DNA of 64,000 nt from JADLGF01 sp020849415 (GTDB taxonomy: Bacteria; Chloroflexota; Chloroflexia; Thermomicrobiales; UBA6265), in the NCBI GenBank assembly GCA_033812595.1, contig JAPXTJ010000001.1, positions 1 to 64,000 of the forward strand. Direction: 5' to 3'. The notes under the pieces are model-generated. The model saw nothing but the letters and a program-made list of their open reading frames with translations, was not told where the DNA came from and ran no database searches. Within the stretch, counting starts at the first letter, position 1, and every line of letters starts with the position of its first letter. Positions 16,852 through 25,756 of this stretch are shown here, piece by piece. Position numbers and translations under genes: made by a program.

Positions 16852-18333
16852 CTAGGCCGGGGCGCCGTTGTCCGCGTGCAGCGGCGCTCCGCAATGGGCG
16901 CAGAACGAGCCGTCCGGCGTGATTCGCTGGCACGCGGGGCAGGTGACCCGCCGGCCCGAGCGCGTCATCGAGAGCGCGTCCTGACGGAGCGCACCGCGAA
17001 TGGCGGAGCGGGTCACGAACCAGAGCGCCAGCACCACGACCAGCTGCCAGACGAGTTCCGCTGCCGCGCCCGCCGGCTGGATCAAAAGATCGACGATCGA
17101 GAAGACGATGATCCCGCCGACCCCGGCCACCACGCCGCGCGTCAGTGACGAGGCGCGCTGATCGATGGCGTATTGCCAGATCGAGGCGCACAGCACTGCC
17201 GCGAACGCGCCGTAGATCAACGGCCGCAGCACGATCAAGCCGACGATCGTCGCCGTCCAGTCAGAAACGTCGCCGCCGGGATTCTGGCCGTGCACGATGG
17301 CGGGCCAGTAGTGAACAACGGCGGTCGCCGCCGCGTATCCGGAGCCGGTCGCCGCTCCCAGGGTGACCCCGTCCATGATCTCGTTGCGCAGCACCGGCCA
17401 GCGGCGCATGAACACCGGCGCGATGGCGCAGGCGATCACCACGATCGCCGGAATCACCACGCCACCGAGCAGAATCCAGCCGATCGGAGGTGATCCCGCC
17501 GATTCGGCGAACCGCGCACCGTAACCGGCCGCGCCGGCGTAGAACGACGCGCCTTCGATCCAGAAGGCGCCGGTGAGCCAGGCTCCGATCGTACCGAAGA
17601 GGAGCCCGATCACCGCGCCGGCACCGAGCGCACCGACGATCGCCGGCCACGGCTCCCGCTCGAAGAGATCGAGATCGGTCAGGTAGAGGAGCGTCAGCAC
17701 CGGCACCAGGAAAACGCTCAGGAGAATGGCGATACCGGCGTTGTTGAGCAGCAACGCCACCAGCACCGCCAGCGCCACGATCCCGGCCAGACGCCGGTAA
17801 TCGGCCAGCGGACGGCGTCCGCGCCGTTCAAGGGCATCGTGAATCGGATCGCCCTCGGCGCCACCGATCGAGACCGCCTTCGCCAGGCTGCCGCCAATCC
17901 GGCGGGTGCGTTCGAGCGCGGGGAAGGATCGCCCCTCCTCTTCCTCCTGATAGGGCACGATCGAATCGAGCACCTCGCCGTCGACGACCTCCAGATCGCC
18001 GTCATAGTCCGGGTCGTACCCGTCATCGGCACTATCGGCGGGCGGTTCGTCGGTCGCGGGATCGAGGTCGGGCTCGGTATCGTCGACGGCATTGGAGTCT
18101 TGCGGATCGATCGCCGCTTCCGCGTCGTCGGCGAACTCTTCGTCGGCGATCGGCATCGGCGGGTCCGCCGGGGTTGTGGTTGCTGGACGCTTCTGCCAAT
18201 CGTCACTGACCGGCTGCCGCGCCAGGGCCCGGCCGCAGTTCGCGCAGAAGATGCCTTTGGGGGTCAATTCGCCGCAGTGCGGGCAAGTAACGATCTCCGG
18301 ACCGCTCTCAGTCCTGGTGACGTCGTCGCTCAT
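16852..18333 (-). CDS. PrsW-like membrane protein flanked by zinc ribbons
   Basis: The 493-residue protein has an N-terminal zinc ribbon (CPHC...CANC, about 17-34), an acidic low-complexity linker (about 50-140), and a multi-helix membrane domain (about 180-460). A second zinc ribbon ends the protein (CPAC...CAHC). The membrane domain resembles PrsW/Rce1-type proteins: TDLDLFEREPWP, EIMDGVTLGAATGSGYAAATA and LRPLIYGAFAAVLCASIW. The usual EExxK-type catalytic glutamates are not evident, so protease activity is doubtful. ATG at 18333 is chosen so the protein begins MSDDV; an upstream GTG at 18387 is possible. It is convergent with the zinc-ribbon gene. Confidence 0.7.
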   Translation of the reverse strand: MSDDVTRTESGPEIVTCPHCGELTPKGIFCANCGRALARQPVSDDWQKRPATTTPADPPMPIADEEFADDAEAAIDPQDSNAVDDTEPDLDPATDEPPADSADDGYDPDYDGDLEVVDGEVLDSIVPYQEEEEGRSFPALERTRRIGGSLAKAVSIGGAEGDPIHDALERRGRRPLADYRRLAGIVALAVLVALLLNNAGIAILLSVFLVPVLTLLYLTDLDLFEREPWPAIVGALGAGAVIGLLFGTIGAWLTGAFWIEGASFYAGAAGYGARFAESAGSPPIGWILLGGVVIPAIVVIACAIAPVFMRRWPVLRNEIMDGVTLGAATGSGYAAATAVVHYWPAIVHGQNPGGDVSDWTATIVGLIVLRPLIYGAFAAVLCASIWQYAIDQRASSLTRGVVAGVGGIIVFSIVDLLIQPAGAAAELVWQLVVVLALWFVTRSAIRGALRQDALSMTRSGRRVTCPACQRITPDGSFCAHCGAPLHADNGAPA

Positions 18334-18466
18334 CCTGAACCCGATCGCTAGTTCATCGGCTGCGTGGTCCGCAATCGGCGATCCCACGCGTCATTCCGAC
18401 GAAGCCTACGCCGATCCGCCGCGCGCGTCGATAACCCGGCGCATAGCGATGGCGCGAATGTGGGGC

Positions 18467-20581
18467 CTATTGCACCACAACCGGCGGGATCGGCGCACCG
18501 GCCGGACGCCGCCAGAGCAGGCGGGTGTGCCAGGTTTGCCAGTTCATCACCGGGGTGAATCCGAGCAGATCGGGCCGGGCGAGAATCAGATCCTGCGGGA
18601 AGCCAAGCCAGAGCCCGAAGAGATCGTCGTTGACCACCGCCTGAAGCTCCTGGACCGAAGTGACGAGGCTATCGAGCGAGAGCGCATTGAGCGACGCCCG
18701 GATCGCGCTGTCGGCCGTGGCATTGCTGTAGCCACCCGGGTTCCAGCCTTGGGGATTGACGCGGATATCCCAGTTCGACCCGTAAAGATCGAAATCGGTG
18801 AACCCGGGGTAGGTTTGGTAGCTGAAGGCGATCAGGTCGAAATCGTGCCCGCGAATCCAGCGCTCGTTGAACGCCTCGTCACCGAGTTCCTCCACCCGCA
18901 GCGTCACGCCAAGTTGGGCGAAGTCATCGCTGATCATGCGCAGTGCCGACCGCATCTCGAACCGGGAGTCGATCCGCGTGATCACGCTGACCGAGAAGGG
19001 ATTGCCATCCGGATCGAGCGTGGTGCCATTCGATTGCCGGCTGAATCCCGATTCGTTCAGCAATTCGCGCGCGGTGCGGCGACTGAGCGCCGGGTTGACC
19101 TGATCGGAATCGCGCAACCAGGGCTGCGGGAAGGTGCCGGCCGCCTGGTGGTCGATCAGCCCCAGGAAGACCTGCTCGGCGTAGCGGCGCCGGTCGACCA
19201 TCATCGACAGGGCCTGCCGAATCCGAACGTCGTCGAACAGGAACGGGTTGCTGCGCGCCGGATTGTTTCGGTTGAACTGGGCGAACATCACGACCGGCGC
19301 GTCGGCCGCGTAGAGCAGGCCGGGTTGATCGTTCACCCACTCGAGTTCGTGAGGCCGGATCGGGAAGAGCAGGTCGACATCGCCGTTCCGCCAGGTTTCG
19401 GCCCGCGTGCGCGGATCGCTGTCCCAGGTGAATACGAGTTGCTCGAAGTGGGCCGGATCAGCGGCCCAATAATCGTCGTTGCGCTCGAAGGTCATCGAAT
19501 CGCGGTCCTGCTCGGTGAAGACCCACGGACCGGTACCGACCGGCTTGTTCGCCTCCCAATCGAAGCCGGAAAGCGTCCGCTGCCCGATCGGCCGCGATTC
19601 CCAGTGCTTCTCGAGCGCACGGGCCGGGAAGATGAACTGGCTACCACCGTTCGCGATGAAATTCGCGTCCGAGGACGACATCTCAACCGAGATCGAGCGT
19701 GAGCCGACCGCCTTGACATCGCTGACATTGACGAAGAAGTTGCGCACGGCGCTGTCAACATCGTCCCGGTAGGCGAGGAGCGAGAAGACGACGTCTTCCT
19801 GGGTGAGCGGCCTGCCGTCGTGCCAGGTGATCCCTTCGCGCAGTGTGAAGATGATGCGCCGCTTTTCGTCATCGACACGCCAACTTTCGGCCAGCCAGGG
19901 CTGCGGCTCCATCGTTCGCTCATCGATCCAGACGAGCGGATCGAGGTAACTCGCCATGATCTGGAAGTCCTGGCGGAACGAAACCGGGCTGAAATCCTCG
20001 TTGCGATTCAGCGTCAGCATGACCCGGAGCGTGTCGCTCTGGACGGGCTGTTCGGTGTACTGCGGCGATTGATTGCGAACCAGGGTCAGCGCGCCGAATG
20101 GCGAGGCGACTTCTTCCTCGGGCTCGGGAGAGGCCGGAGGTGTCTCCTCGACCACCGCCGTCGCTTCGGGGGTGGCCGGAACCGACTCGGCGGTTGCGGT
20201 CGGTGACGATTCCTGGAAGGCGGGGGCGTTAACGCTGGTGGTCGATTCGCCGCCGCCGCCACGTTCCATGATCCGGGCCAGACCGGCGAGGGGCACCCCG
20301 GCGGCGGCCAGCCCAACGACGAAACCGCGCCGTCCGATGCGCTGGGCCGGCAGGTCGGCGTACAGCGCGGCGGGATCGAGCCGCGCCCACTCCGCCAGCA
20401 CTTCCGGGGTGATCTCATCCTCATCCGCGGCGAGATCAGCCGGGTCGGCCGCGTGATGCGCGGGAACGCCATCCTCATCGATGAACTCGGCTTCCGACCC
20501 GGCGAGCTGCTTGTTCAGCAACCGCTCGTCGTCGGCTTCCGTTTCGTCATCGAATTCGTGGTCGTCTCGGTAGTTGGTCAA
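18467..20581 (-). CDS. ABC transporter family 5 substrate-binding protein with N-terminal extension
   Basis: The 704-residue protein is an SBP_bac_5 (oligopeptide/nickel type) binding protein: SYLDPLVWIDERTMEPQPWLAESW, WHDGRPLTQEDVVFS, PVGTGPWVF and DDVRIRQALSMMVDR are typical. Unusually, about 80 mostly acidic residues precede a twin-arginine-like signal (RIGRRGFVVGLAAAGVPLAGLA, about 81-102). A Pro/Thr/Glu-rich linker (about 112-160) follows. The long N-extension would stay in the cytoplasm if the signal acts as an anchor. Start is TTG with gaagggg upstream. No permease or ATPase gene adjoins it. A promoter with an operator-like palindrome lies upstream. Confidence 0.85.
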   Translation of the reverse strand: MTNYRDDHEFDDETEADDERLLNKQLAGSEAEFIDEDGVPAHHAADPADLAADEDEITPEVLAEWARLDPAALYADLPAQRIGRRGFVVGLAAAGVPLAGLARIMERGGGGESTTSVNAPAFQESSPTATAESVPATPEATAVVEETPPASPEPEEEVASPFGALTLVRNQSPQYTEQPVQSDTLRVMLTLNRNEDFSPVSFRQDFQIMASYLDPLVWIDERTMEPQPWLAESWRVDDEKRRIIFTLREGITWHDGRPLTQEDVVFSLLAYRDDVDSAVRNFFVNVSDVKAVGSRSISVEMSSSDANFIANGGSQFIFPARALEKHWESRPIGQRTLSGFDWEANKPVGTGPWVFTEQDRDSMTFERNDDYWAADPAHFEQLVFTWDSDPRTRAETWRNGDVDLLFPIRPHELEWVNDQPGLLYAADAPVVMFAQFNRNNPARSNPFLFDDVRIRQALSMMVDRRRYAEQVFLGLIDHQAAGTFPQPWLRDSDQVNPALSRRTARELLNESGFSRQSNGTTLDPDGNPFSVSVITRIDSRFEMRSALRMISDDFAQLGVTLRVEELGDEAFNERWIRGHDFDLIAFSYQTYPGFTDFDLYGSNWDIRVNPQGWNPGGYSNATADSAIRASLNALSLDSLVTSVQELQAVVNDDLFGLWLGFPQDLILARPDLLGFTPVMNWQTWHTRLLWRRPAGAPIPPVVVQ

Positions 20582-20664
20582 GATTCGGCGCCCCTTCGGT
20601 CGGCGACGGCCGGCGCGGCCACACTCCGGGAGGCGGCACGGCGGTCAGCAGTCGTTCTGCGCCG

Positions 20665-20694
20665 ATTCTACTACTGTACGTACACTCTGTACAA
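20665..20694 (-). promoter_or_regulatory. Promoter with palindromic operator upstream of the orphan binding protein
   Basis: On the minus strand ttgtac (20694-20689) is followed after 18 bases by tagaat (20670-20665). The spacer contains the perfect palindrome tgtacgtaca (20675-20684), and another tgtaca (20688-20693) overlaps the -35 box. A repressor bound here would block polymerase. The regulator is not identified. Confidence 0.45.
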
Positions 20695-20749
20695 ACACTC
20701 AATTGGCAGGCAACCACAACACACCGTAGTCCAGGCAGCCAAGGACGTT

Positions 20750-20882
20750 GTAGGGTTGCGGACCTTGTGTCCGCCCGTCCCGTAGCGTGTCATGCAACTC
20801 GTGAAGCTACACTCAATTCGTCGGATTTATCGGAAGTTTCTGCTGTCAACCGGACGGGCGGACACAACGTCCGCATCCGTAC
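20750..20882. repeat. Inverted-repeat element, family B
   Basis: The arms 20750-20780 and 20852-20882 are inverted repeats of 31 bases with three mismatches; the shared core is ttgtgtccgcccgtcc. The 71-base interior is AT-richer and has no ORF. The element fills the gap between the divergent-facing 5' end of the orphan binding-protein gene and the 3' end of the inositol-phosphatase-like gene. MITE-like by structure; only one copy was found here. Confidence 0.65.
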
Positions 20883-20910
20883 GACGACATTGCCTGCGAT
20901 GTGTCGACGG

Positions 20911-21768
20911 TCAGATTCTGTCTTCGTCACGGATGGCGGCGAGGATTCGGGCGTGGGTTTCGGGATCGCGGGCCATCAGCAGCCCGCCGTGATTGCGGGC
21001 GTCCTGTTTGTTGTACGTGAAACGCCGGCCGTGGAGATCGGTGAACCCTCCGCCCGCCTCGCGCACGAAGAGATCGGGGCCGGCGAAATCCCACTCCCAG
21101 GCGATTTCGTCCCGGTACGGCACGTAGAGGCCGATCAGGGCGTCATACCGGCCGGTCGGGAAGAACTCGCGCGGGGTCACACCCCAGCGCGACACACCGG
21201 GACCGGTGGCGCCGATCTCCGCGCACATCCTCTCAAGGCGCGACAGTGCTTCCGGCGCGCCGAAGTAGACCGAGGTGAAGAGCCGGATCAGATCGGCCGC
21301 TTGCGCATCGAAGCGGAACGGCATTGTTTCGGCGCCGACTCGCACCCAGGCGCCCGCGCCCTTGACGGCGATCAGGGTCTGATCAGCGGCCGGCTGGTTG
21401 ATGGCGGTCACCACCGGTTCGCCATCGACCGCCAGCGCGATCACCACGTCGAACTCGCCGGTGCGATCGATGAACTGCTGCGTGCCGTCGATTGGATCGA
21501 CGATCCAGACCCGCCGGTTGGTCAGTCGCGCGGCGTCATCGATACCCTCTTCCGTCAGGAGCGCATCATCGGGAAATGCCGCGCTGATTCGCTCCCGCAC
21601 GATCCGGTCGGAGGCGAGATCGGCATCGGTGACCGGAGAGCCGTCACCCTTGATGTACGTTTCCGCTGAAACGGCGTCGTACATCGCCCGCACCGCCGCG
21701 CCCGCTTCGAGCGCGGTTTCGATCGCCACTTTCAGTTCGCGGGAATAGTTGCCTGTGTAGTCGATCAA
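20911..21768 (-). CDS. Inositol monophosphatase/CysQ family phosphatase (paralogue 1)
   Basis: The 285-residue protein has the family's metal-binding motifs: LLTEEGIDD (Glu ligands), WIVDPIDGTQQF (D-P-x-D-G-T) and WEWDFAGPDLFVREAGG (W-D). It resembles 3'(2'),5'-bisphosphate nucleotidase and myo-inositol-phosphatase types, which are hard to separate. The start chosen is TTG at 21768 with ggag eight bases upstream, because an open frame beyond it would overlap the divergent helicase gene and lose similarity. A second homologue lies at 37649-38524 with the same DGTQQFIDRTG segment. About 80 bases separate it from the helicase start. Confidence 0.85.
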   Translation of the reverse strand: MIDYTGNYSRELKVAIETALEAGAAVRAMYDAVSAETYIKGDGSPVTDADLASDRIVRERISAAFPDDALLTEEGIDDAARLTNRRVWIVDPIDGTQQFIDRTGEFDVVIALAVDGEPVVTAINQPAADQTLIAVKGAGAWVRVGAETMPFRFDAQAADLIRLFTSVYFGAPEALSRLERMCAEIGATGPGVSRWGVTPREFFPTGRYDALIGLYVPYRDEIAWEWDFAGPDLFVREAGGGFTDLHGRRFTYNKQDARNHGGLLMARDPETHARILAAIRDEDRI

Positions 21769-21847
21769 CGCCCGATCTCCAGATCCATACGCGCGGATTC
21801 TTCGATCGCCTACGGTATCATGGCCTTTGCGCCAACGCCCGATTTTG

Positions 21848-24823
21848 ATGTCAGACAGGGGTACATACGTGGTCACATTCCCGGCGACCGACGCCCAGCG
21901 CGCCATCATCGAGTTGCCGGTGGATGCGTCCGCGATCCTGATCAAGGCCGGTCCGGGGAGCGGCAAGACCAGGGTTCTCTGCGATCGGATCGTCCATCTG
22001 CTCGAGGCGGGCGTCGATCCGCGCCAGATCACCGCCGTCACCTTCACCCAGCTCGCCGCCCACGAACTGCGGCAGCGGATCCAGGCGAGGGCGGAGGTCG
22101 ATGTCTGGACCGGTACCTTTCACGGCTACGCCTACCGCGTGCTGCAAGCCCACGGCGCGAACTGGGGCTTCCCGAGACCGATCCAGGTGCTCGATGAGGT
22201 CGGTCAGCTGGCCGCGCTCCGCAACGCGTTCACGACCGTGACCGGCTACCGGGGCGACGAGTACAAGGCGCGGGAGCTCGCCCAAATCATCTCGCTCCGC
22301 AAACGCCGGGGGCAGACGATCGAGGAATACGACTACAGTCAGATTGTCGCGCTCGAATTCGAGGAGCGGTTGCGCGAGATCGATTCCGTCTACCACGAGT
22401 TCCTGCGCGGGGAACCGGCTTTCGATTACGACGAACTCATCTACCAGGTCAATCTCCACCTGCGCACCGATGACGCCGCCCGCGCGGTCGTTCAGCGCGA
22501 GGCGCGGTGGCTGCTCGTGGATGAGTTCCAGGACGTTTCGGACGATCAGTACGCGCTGATCGAGGTTGTCGCCCCGGCCCGGCTCGAGGATCGCTACCTC
22601 TTCGCCGTCGGGGATGAGCGGCAATCGATCTACCGCTTTCGGGGCGCCGGCTCCGAGAAACTCTTCACCCGCCTCCGGCTCGATTACCGGGCGCGCGAGA
22701 TCGGCCTGAACGAGAACTTCCGCTCGACTGAATCGATCGTGCGGGCCGCCAATCTGATTCAGCCGCCCGATGCGAACACCCGCCTGGTCTCGGTCAGCCG
22801 GGAAGCAAGCCGGCCGATTCACATCTACGCATTTGGCTCGGTCGAGGACGAGGCGAACCGGGTCCGACAGATCGTGCAGCAACGGATCGAGGCGGGAGAC
22901 GATCCGGATTCGATCGCGATCCTCTACAGCACCCACCGGCGGGCGAACGCGGTCGAAAGCGCGCTGAGCGACGCCCGCCTGCCGGTTTACCGGCACGTGC
23001 GCAACAGTATCCACACCCGTCCGGAGGCCGAACCGCTGATCGCGCTGATGCGTGATGCCGATGTGCCAATCCGGCGCGATGGGGTGCTGCGCACGATCGG
23101 TCTTCTGCCGGCGGCGCTGGTGGACGAATTCGACTGGATTCGGCAGGAACGGGCGCGCACCGACGGTGGAGAATTCGCCCCGACTCTCGGGCTGGATCAC
23201 CGCCTGCGTACCCTGGGCGAATGCGTGAAGCTGGCGAAGCCGCCGAAAACGCCGAACGGGGTGGGGCGCTACGCGAACCGGTTGCTCGATTTCTACGCCC
23301 CGATCCTCGATCTGATCGATGACACGGAACGGGCGCAGTTGCTCGATCTCCTCACGTACATCGACCGGTACGTCACCGACGCGCTGCTGGCGGTGCAGGC
23401 GGCGCTCGACGCCGGGCACGAGATCGTACTCCTGACGGGAGATTCCCACGACGGCTACCTCGCCCGCGCACTGTTGCAGGACCTGCTGCCCGACGGCGAT
23501 CCCCAACTCGGCCAGTTCTACCTCTGCCTTGGCTGCGAGGTGCCGGCCGGCGTTCGCGGGTTCCGCATCGACCCGGAGTACGACCCGACCGTGATGGTGA
23601 CCGTCACGATGCAGGCGTGGCGACTCGCCCAGCGCCTCCTGCCGGGCGAACGACTCGACGGCTTCAGCTACGTGGCGATCGACCTCGAGACGACCTCGAC
23701 CAACGTCGCGACCACCGACATCATCGAGCTCGGTGCGGTCCGCTTCGATCCCGCAACCGGCGAAATCCTCGATCGATTCACGTCGCTGATCCACTGCCGC
23801 AAACTGCCGGGGACGATCGCGCAACTGACCGGCATAACCGCCACCGAGCTTTACGAGGCCCCGAAAGCGGCTGACGTGCTGCAACGGTTCATTGCCTGGC
23901 TCAGGCCGGACGACATCCTGATCGGGCACAACGTCGCTGAATTCGATCTCGATGTCCTCAACCGTCACTGCATAGCGAGCAGTCTCGGCGCGATCGACCA
24001 GCCCTCCATTGATACGCTCAAGTGGAGCCGTCGGTTGCTGCCACATCTCTCCGCAAAACTGGAACACCTGATGGTCGACCTGCCGCTGACGGCCCGGCCC
24101 TCCCACCGGGCGCTGCCTGACGCAGAATCGACCGCCGAGCTCTTCTGCCGCCTGCTCGAAGAGCGGGACCGCTTCATGCGGGTACGGGCACTCGACGGCG
24201 CGCTACCGCTGGTGGCCGCGAGCCTGCTCGAGTACCCGAACTGGGACGCCGGCGACGGCGCGCTGCTCGTCGAACTCGGCGGACGGCGGCTGATGCTCGG
24301 CGCGGCCGGCAAATTCGTGGTCCGGGCGCGGCAGGCGCTCGGCCTGCAGTGGACTTCGCTCGGCAAGGAACTGCTCAGGCGCAAGCGCGTCACCTCCCGG
24401 CGGGAAACCACCTGGCTGGACTTCCGCAAGGCCTGGATAGAGCTGATCGAGCGTCACGCCGCCATGATGCCGACCCTGACCGCGGTTGAACTTGCGACGT
24501 CGCTCGCCCTCTCCGCCACCAACGACGCCGGCATCCTCCCGGGGAACGTGACGATGATGACCATCCACGCGGCAAAAGGCAAAGAGTGGCCGACCGTGAT
24601 CATGATCGGCGCCGAGGACGATCAGTTCCCCTCAAGAACGACCCCTGATCCCGAGGAGATCGAGGAAGGTGGACGCCTCTTCTACGTCGGCATCACGCGG
24701 GCGAAAACCCGGTTGATGATCACCTGGGCTGCGGAACGGAACGGCAACCAGAAGCGGCCGTCGCGCTACCTCGAACTGATCCCGAAGAACGATGAAGGAT
24801 TGGCCATCCGCCGCCGGTATTGA
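21848..24823 (+). CDS. UvrD/Rep-type helicase with inserted DEDDh exonuclease domain
   Basis: The ~991-residue superfamily 1A helicase has motif I GPGSGKT (about 35-41), motif II VDEFQD (about 224), motif III GDERQSIYRFRGA, motif IV LNENFRS, motif V TIHAAKGKEWPTV (about 904) and motif VI LFYVGITRAKTRL (about 945). Between motifs IV and V (about 605-760) sits a complete DnaQ-like 3'-5' exonuclease: ExoI AIDLETTSTN, ExoII GHNVAEFDLDVLN, ExoIII SHRALPDAESTAELF. It therefore probably unwinds and trims DNA ends in repair. The start is uncertain: ATG 21848 is used, while GTG 21869 has a better ribosome site (cagggg). It is divergent from the phosphatase gene and has no partner nuclease gene nearby. 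Confidence 0.9.
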   Translation: MSDRGTYVVTFPATDAQRAIIELPVDASAILIKAGPGSGKTRVLCDRIVHLLEAGVDPRQITAVTFTQLAAHELRQRIQARAEVDVWTGTFHGYAYRVLQAHGANWGFPRPIQVLDEVGQLAALRNAFTTVTGYRGDEYKARELAQIISLRKRRGQTIEEYDYSQIVALEFEERLREIDSVYHEFLRGEPAFDYDELIYQVNLHLRTDDAARAVVQREARWLLVDEFQDVSDDQYALIEVVAPARLEDRYLFAVGDERQSIYRFRGAGSEKLFTRLRLDYRAREIGLNENFRSTESIVRAANLIQPPDANTRLVSVSREASRPIHIYAFGSVEDEANRVRQIVQQRIEAGDDPDSIAILYSTHRRANAVESALSDARLPVYRHVRNSIHTRPEAEPLIALMRDADVPIRRDGVLRTIGLLPAALVDEFDWIRQERARTDGGEFAPTLGLDHRLRTLGECVKLAKPPKTPNGVGRYANRLLDFYAPILDLIDDTERAQLLDLLTYIDRYVTDALLAVQAALDAGHEIVLLTGDSHDGYLARALLQDLLPDGDPQLGQFYLCLGCEVPAGVRGFRIDPEYDPTVMVTVTMQAWRLAQRLLPGERLDGFSYVAIDLETTSTNVATTDIIELGAVRFDPATGEILDRFTSLIHCRKLPGTIAQLTGITATELYEAPKAADVLQRFIAWLRPDDILIGHNVAEFDLDVLNRHCIASSLGAIDQPSIDTLKWSRRLLPHLSAKLEHLMVDLPLTARPSHRALPDAESTAELFCRLLEERDRFMRVRALDGALPLVAASLLEYPNWDAGDGALLVELGGRRLMLGAAGKFVVRARQALGLQWTSLGKELLRRKRVTSRRETTWLDFRKAWIELIERHAAMMPTLTAVELATSLALSATNDAGILPGNVTMMTIHAAKGKEWPTVIMIGAEDDQFPSRTTPDPEEIEEGGRLFYVGITRAKTRLMITWAAERNGNQKRPSRYLELIPKNDEGLAIRRRY

Positions 24824-24832
24824 CCGCCGGGC

Positions 24833-25657
24833 TCAAATGCCGACGCCTTCCCGGTCATCACCGCGAATCGAGCGGACGAAAGACGCGAACGCGGTGTCAC
24901 CCTTTTGCCACGCTTCGAGCAGCCGGTTCTGACCGGAATCGCTGCCGTACGCGAACCGCTTGCCATCGGCGCCAAAGAGCTCCTGCCAGAAGCGCGCCTC
25001 CGCGCCGTGCGCCGCGATCTCCTCGGTCAGCTCAACGCCGTTTGGCAGCGTGTCGCACGTCTCCTCATAGAAACAGGCTTCACCGGTGATGGCACGCTCG
25101 GCGTGCGCGGCCTCGTGCACCAGGATCGCCGCCAACGTATCGAGATTACGGCTGCGCACCGATTCGGCATCGATCACGATGTGGCTCCCGACCCAGCCGT
25201 ACCAGCTCCAGCGCGTGCGCGTGTAGCCCGCGTTGTAGGGGAGCTCCTCGACCGACACCAGGACATCGTTTTCGACAAGCACATCGAACAGGCGCGCGCC
25301 TTCATCAGTGGCGCGCAGCAGATCGAAGGCCCGCTCCAACACCCCGGTGTAGACAACGTTGACCGTATCGTCGATCGGATACCACTCCGCCGGGGCCGCC
25401 GGCTCCACGCCCGGCGTCTCGCCGATGTCATCGAGCGCGACGGTGACCACGCGGCCGACCGCTTCTTCCGGCGGCAGGTTGTCGAAGGCGGTCAGGGGTG
25501 GAACGTTGATCGCCGCCCAGATGCCGAGGATCAGCGTGACGAGCGCGAGCACGGTCGTCGCCATCGCCAAGCCGATCGCCCGGAAACAACCGGCCGTGGC
25601 ATCGAGCGAGGCGTTTTCATCGATCTCCGGTTCGAACTGCGGGTACTGCTGCATCAC
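24833..25657 (-). CDS. Single-pass membrane protein with HExxH metallopeptidase motif
   Basis: The 274-residue protein has a short cytoplasmic N-terminus, one transmembrane helix (about 27-50, IGLAMATTVLALVTLILGIWAA) and an extracellular domain. That domain has LVHEAAHAERA (HExxH, about residue 184) and downstream ELTEEIAAHGAEARFW, which could give the third (Glu) zinc ligand. Two Cys (ACFYEETC) could form a disulfide. It looks like a membrane-anchored zinc peptidase, though no named family was recognised. It converges on the helicase gene (9-base gap). Confidence 0.65.
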   Translation of the reverse strand: MMQQYPQFEPEIDENASLDATAGCFRAIGLAMATTVLALVTLILGIWAAINVPPLTAFDNLPPEEAVGRVVTVALDDIGETPGVEPAAPAEWYPIDDTVNVVYTGVLERAFDLLRATDEGARLFDVLVENDVLVSVEELPYNAGYTRTRWSWYGWVGSHIVIDAESVRSRNLDTLAAILVHEAAHAERAITGEACFYEETCDTLPNGVELTEEIAAHGAEARFWQELFGADGKRFAYGSDSGQNRLLEAWQKGDTAFASFVRSIRGDDREGVGI

Positions 25658-25756
25658 TGCGAATCGATCTGTTCCGGCCTGTCCCGACCGCGCGATAGTA
25701 CGATTAGTTCGTTGCGTTCATTCGGGCCGTTTGCCCTCGCCGACAAGGAGTGACCG

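Noticed and set aside
16852..18333. Calling the PrsW-like protein an active site-1 protease
   Set aside because: The expected paired glutamates are not visible.
21851..24106. 751-codon minus-strand frame opposite the helicase gene
   Set aside because: Antisense shadow; helicase and exonuclease motifs are clear on the plus strand.
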